Origin: Parcubacteria group bacterium
Lineage (GTDB): Bacteria > Patescibacteriota > JABMPQ01
Length of the DNA stretch: 52,224 bases
Reading direction: 5' to 3'
Assembly (NCBI GenBank): GCA_013202585.1
Contig: JABMPQ010000006.1
Location: 1-52,224, forward strand
A program made the translations under genes and the position numbers. The notes under the pieces were generated by a model. The model was not told the origin of the DNA. It ran no database searches and worked only from the letters and a program-made list of their open reading frames with translations. Positions within the stretch are counted from its first letter, which is position 1. Each line of letters starts with the position of its first letter. This document shows, one piece after another, positions 51,030 to 52,224 of the stretch.

Positions 51030-52094
51030 ATGTCGGAAAATTCATTCACTAAAGACATTACAGCCTTCAAAAAGCTGTTTGATCAACGGTTACAGAGATT
51101 TTTTGTCCAAAAACAAGCGGAAGCGCAAAAAGTCAGTGGAGAATATGCTGTCTTAGTACGCTATTTAGCAAAATATACTTTGGCGGGTGGTAAACGTTTG
51201 CGACCTTTTTTACTATGTCGCGGTCGGAGAATCGTAGGAGCCAAGAGCAGCGTCAAAGCTAATCAGGCAGGCTTAGCCTTAGAGTTGTTTCATAATTTTG
51301 CTCTCATTCACGATGATATTATGGATGGAGCTGACTCACGACGGGGGCAGCCTACTTTACATCAGCAATTAACTCAATGGCACCAGCAGAAAAAGTGGCG
51401 GGGAGACAGTCAAGAATTTGGTGTAGGAATGGCCATTCTTGGCGGCGATATGTTATTCACCTGGGCAGACGAGCTAATTAACGGCCTAGATAATAAAGCC
51501 GTCTCACGCCTATACCACGAAATGAAAAGCGAGTTGATGATCGGACAAGCCGAAGATATGTTTCTCAGTAAAATTAATAAAACTCCGTCCCGATCGAGAA
51601 TTATCAATACCGCTATTCTAAAATCAGCCCGCTATTCAGTAGAGAAACCTTTACTCTTAGGAGCAGCGGTAGTCGGTCAAGAAAAGAAATTTCACTCGTT
51701 TTTTCAGACGCTAGCTGAGCCATTGGGATTAGCTTTTCAACTGCGCGATGATGTCCTAGGGGTATTTGGCCAGCAGTCGAAAATAGGTAAATCAGTCAGT
51801 AGCGATATCACCGAGGGCAAAATGACTCTTCTGATTCATTATGCCTTGAAATATGGTATTATACCCAAGAAGCTGTTAAGAAAGACTTGGGGTAATGAAA
51901 AAGCAACTAGTCGAGATGTAGCCGAGTTTAAAAAACATTTAAAGCAAAGTCGCGCTGTGACTGAAGTGGAAAAAGAAATTGCTGGTCAACTAGATCGAGC
52001 CGCCAAAGTTATTAAAAATACTAAACTAATCAAAGAAGCGGAGAAAGATATGTTTTTAAGTTTGCTAGAGTTTTTTGCCCAACGAAATTTTTAA
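51030..52094 (+). CDS. Short-chain polyprenyl diphosphate synthase
   Basis: 354 residues. GGKRLRPFLL (53-62) and the first Asp-rich motif DDIMD (95-99) are clear; the second is RDDVLG in FQLRDDVLGVF. Phe90 stands five residues before the first motif, an aromatic position that in known enzymes limits products to C15-C20. It makes farnesyl or geranylgeranyl diphosphate from IPP, which may serve lipids, quinones or carotenoids. The product cannot be fixed from sequence. Confidence 0.9.
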   Translation: MSENSFTKDITAFKKLFDQRLQRFFVQKQAEAQKVSGEYAVLVRYLAKYTLAGGKRLRPFLLCRGRRIVGAKSSVKANQAGLALELFHNFALIHDDIMDGADSRRGQPTLHQQLTQWHQQKKWRGDSQEFGVGMAILGGDMLFTWADELINGLDNKAVSRLYHEMKSELMIGQAEDMFLSKINKTPSRSRIINTAILKSARYSVEKPLLLGAAVVGQEKKFHSFFQTLAEPLGLAFQLRDDVLGVFGQQSKIGKSVSSDITEGKMTLLIHYALKYGIIPKKLLRKTWGNEKATSRDVAEFKKHLKQSRAVTEVEKEIAGQLDRAAKVIKNTKLIKEAEKDMFLSLLEFFAQRNF

Positions 52095-52117
52095 GCTAAT
52101 TTTTATGAAAAGTTTTA

Positions 52118-52224
52118 TTTGCGAAGTGAGTGAGAAAAGAACAAAAACTTGTTTTTGTTCTTTCGAACGAACGAGCAGACAAGAGACGAAGTCTCTTATT
52201 TGCGAAGTCCTGCCTGCCGGCAGG
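52118..52224. repeat. Cluster of palindromes at the right edge
   Basis: AAGAACAAAAAC-tt-GTTTTTGTTCTT (52137-52162) is a perfect inverted repeat, AAGAGAC-gaa-GTCTCTT (52181-52197) another, and CCTGCCTGCCGGCAGG ends the window. TTTGCGAAGT occurs on both sides (52119-52128 and 52199-52208). It is likely a dispersed repeat element continuing past the edge; the first hairpin may end transcription of the prenyl synthase gene. Confidence 0.6.

Noticed and set aside
52105-52224. Open frame starting at ATG 52105 and running off the right edge
   Set aside because: It is built from palindromes and a direct repeat, without the composition of a protein gene.
1-52224. Recoded UGA (as in Gracilibacteria/SR1)
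   Set aside because: Several well-defined genes end correctly at TGA (carA at 3064-3066, eamA at 20619-20621), and no in-frame TGA interrupts a conserved protein.

Overview
The window looks like a chromosomal segment of a Patescibacteria (CPR) bacterium. The evidence is indirect: compact, nearly all plus-strand genes; core genes that mostly start after short A-rich leaders without a Shine-Dalgarno (SD) sequence; extended -10 promoters (TGnTATAAT); standard code (carA and eamA end in TGA, so UGA is not recoded); and gene families often seen in that group. No rRNA, tRNA or CRISPR array was seen, so the lineage cannot be fixed further. The left edge holds the tail of an IS30-type transposase.

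Region 1 (0.2-24.8 kb) follows a membrane-anchored glycosidase-like gene and is a carbamoyl-phosphate-centred biosynthetic cluster: carA, carB, pyrB, pyrI, then (after an accessory insertion at 8.0-11.4 kb) a ParB/SerK-like gene, argG, argH, argF, pyrC, pyrD, a kinase-like gene, pyrK, an EamA transporter, pyrE, an inositol-monophosphatase-like gene, a sodium:solute symporter, a small membrane protein and pyrF. This encodes all six steps to UMP plus ornithine-to-arginine; both use the carbamoyl phosphate made by CarAB. The arg half is preceded by a clear T-box riboswitch whose specifier loop can be folded by eye to read CGA (Arg). Spacing after it is tight enough that charged tRNA-Arg may also influence the pyr genes.

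The accessory insertion between pyrI and the T-box holds two modules: two tiny proteins plus a caspase/CHAT-like protein, and an AT-rich set of membrane proteins plus a PIN-domain nuclease.

Region 2 (24.9-30.6 kb) holds two SD-led lipoproteins (one Cys-rich, one a beta-propeller-like repeat protein on the minus strand), an MscS channel, a membrane protein and a Pif1/RecD-like helicase.

Region 3 (30.6-41.3 kb) is a defence-type island: a broken BRO/DinD-like gene, a RadC-DNA methyltransferase fusion, an AlwI-family restriction enzyme, a second methyltransferase, an AT-rich pair of unrecognised genes (possible nuclease-fold protein plus 806-residue helical protein) and a DUF2779 Cas4-like/exonuclease fusion. 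The unrecognised pair is the best candidate here for an undescribed system.

Region 4 (41.3-52.2 kb) has an intact BRO/DinD-like gene, a decayed rhuM remnant, a heliorhodopsin, an alpha/beta hydrolase, an intact rhuM, thiol-redox genes, three acidic/coiled-coil proteins (two sharing an N-terminal module), a membrane-anchored methyltransferase and a short-chain polyprenyl diphosphate synthase. Assignments are by reading motifs; no database search was run.
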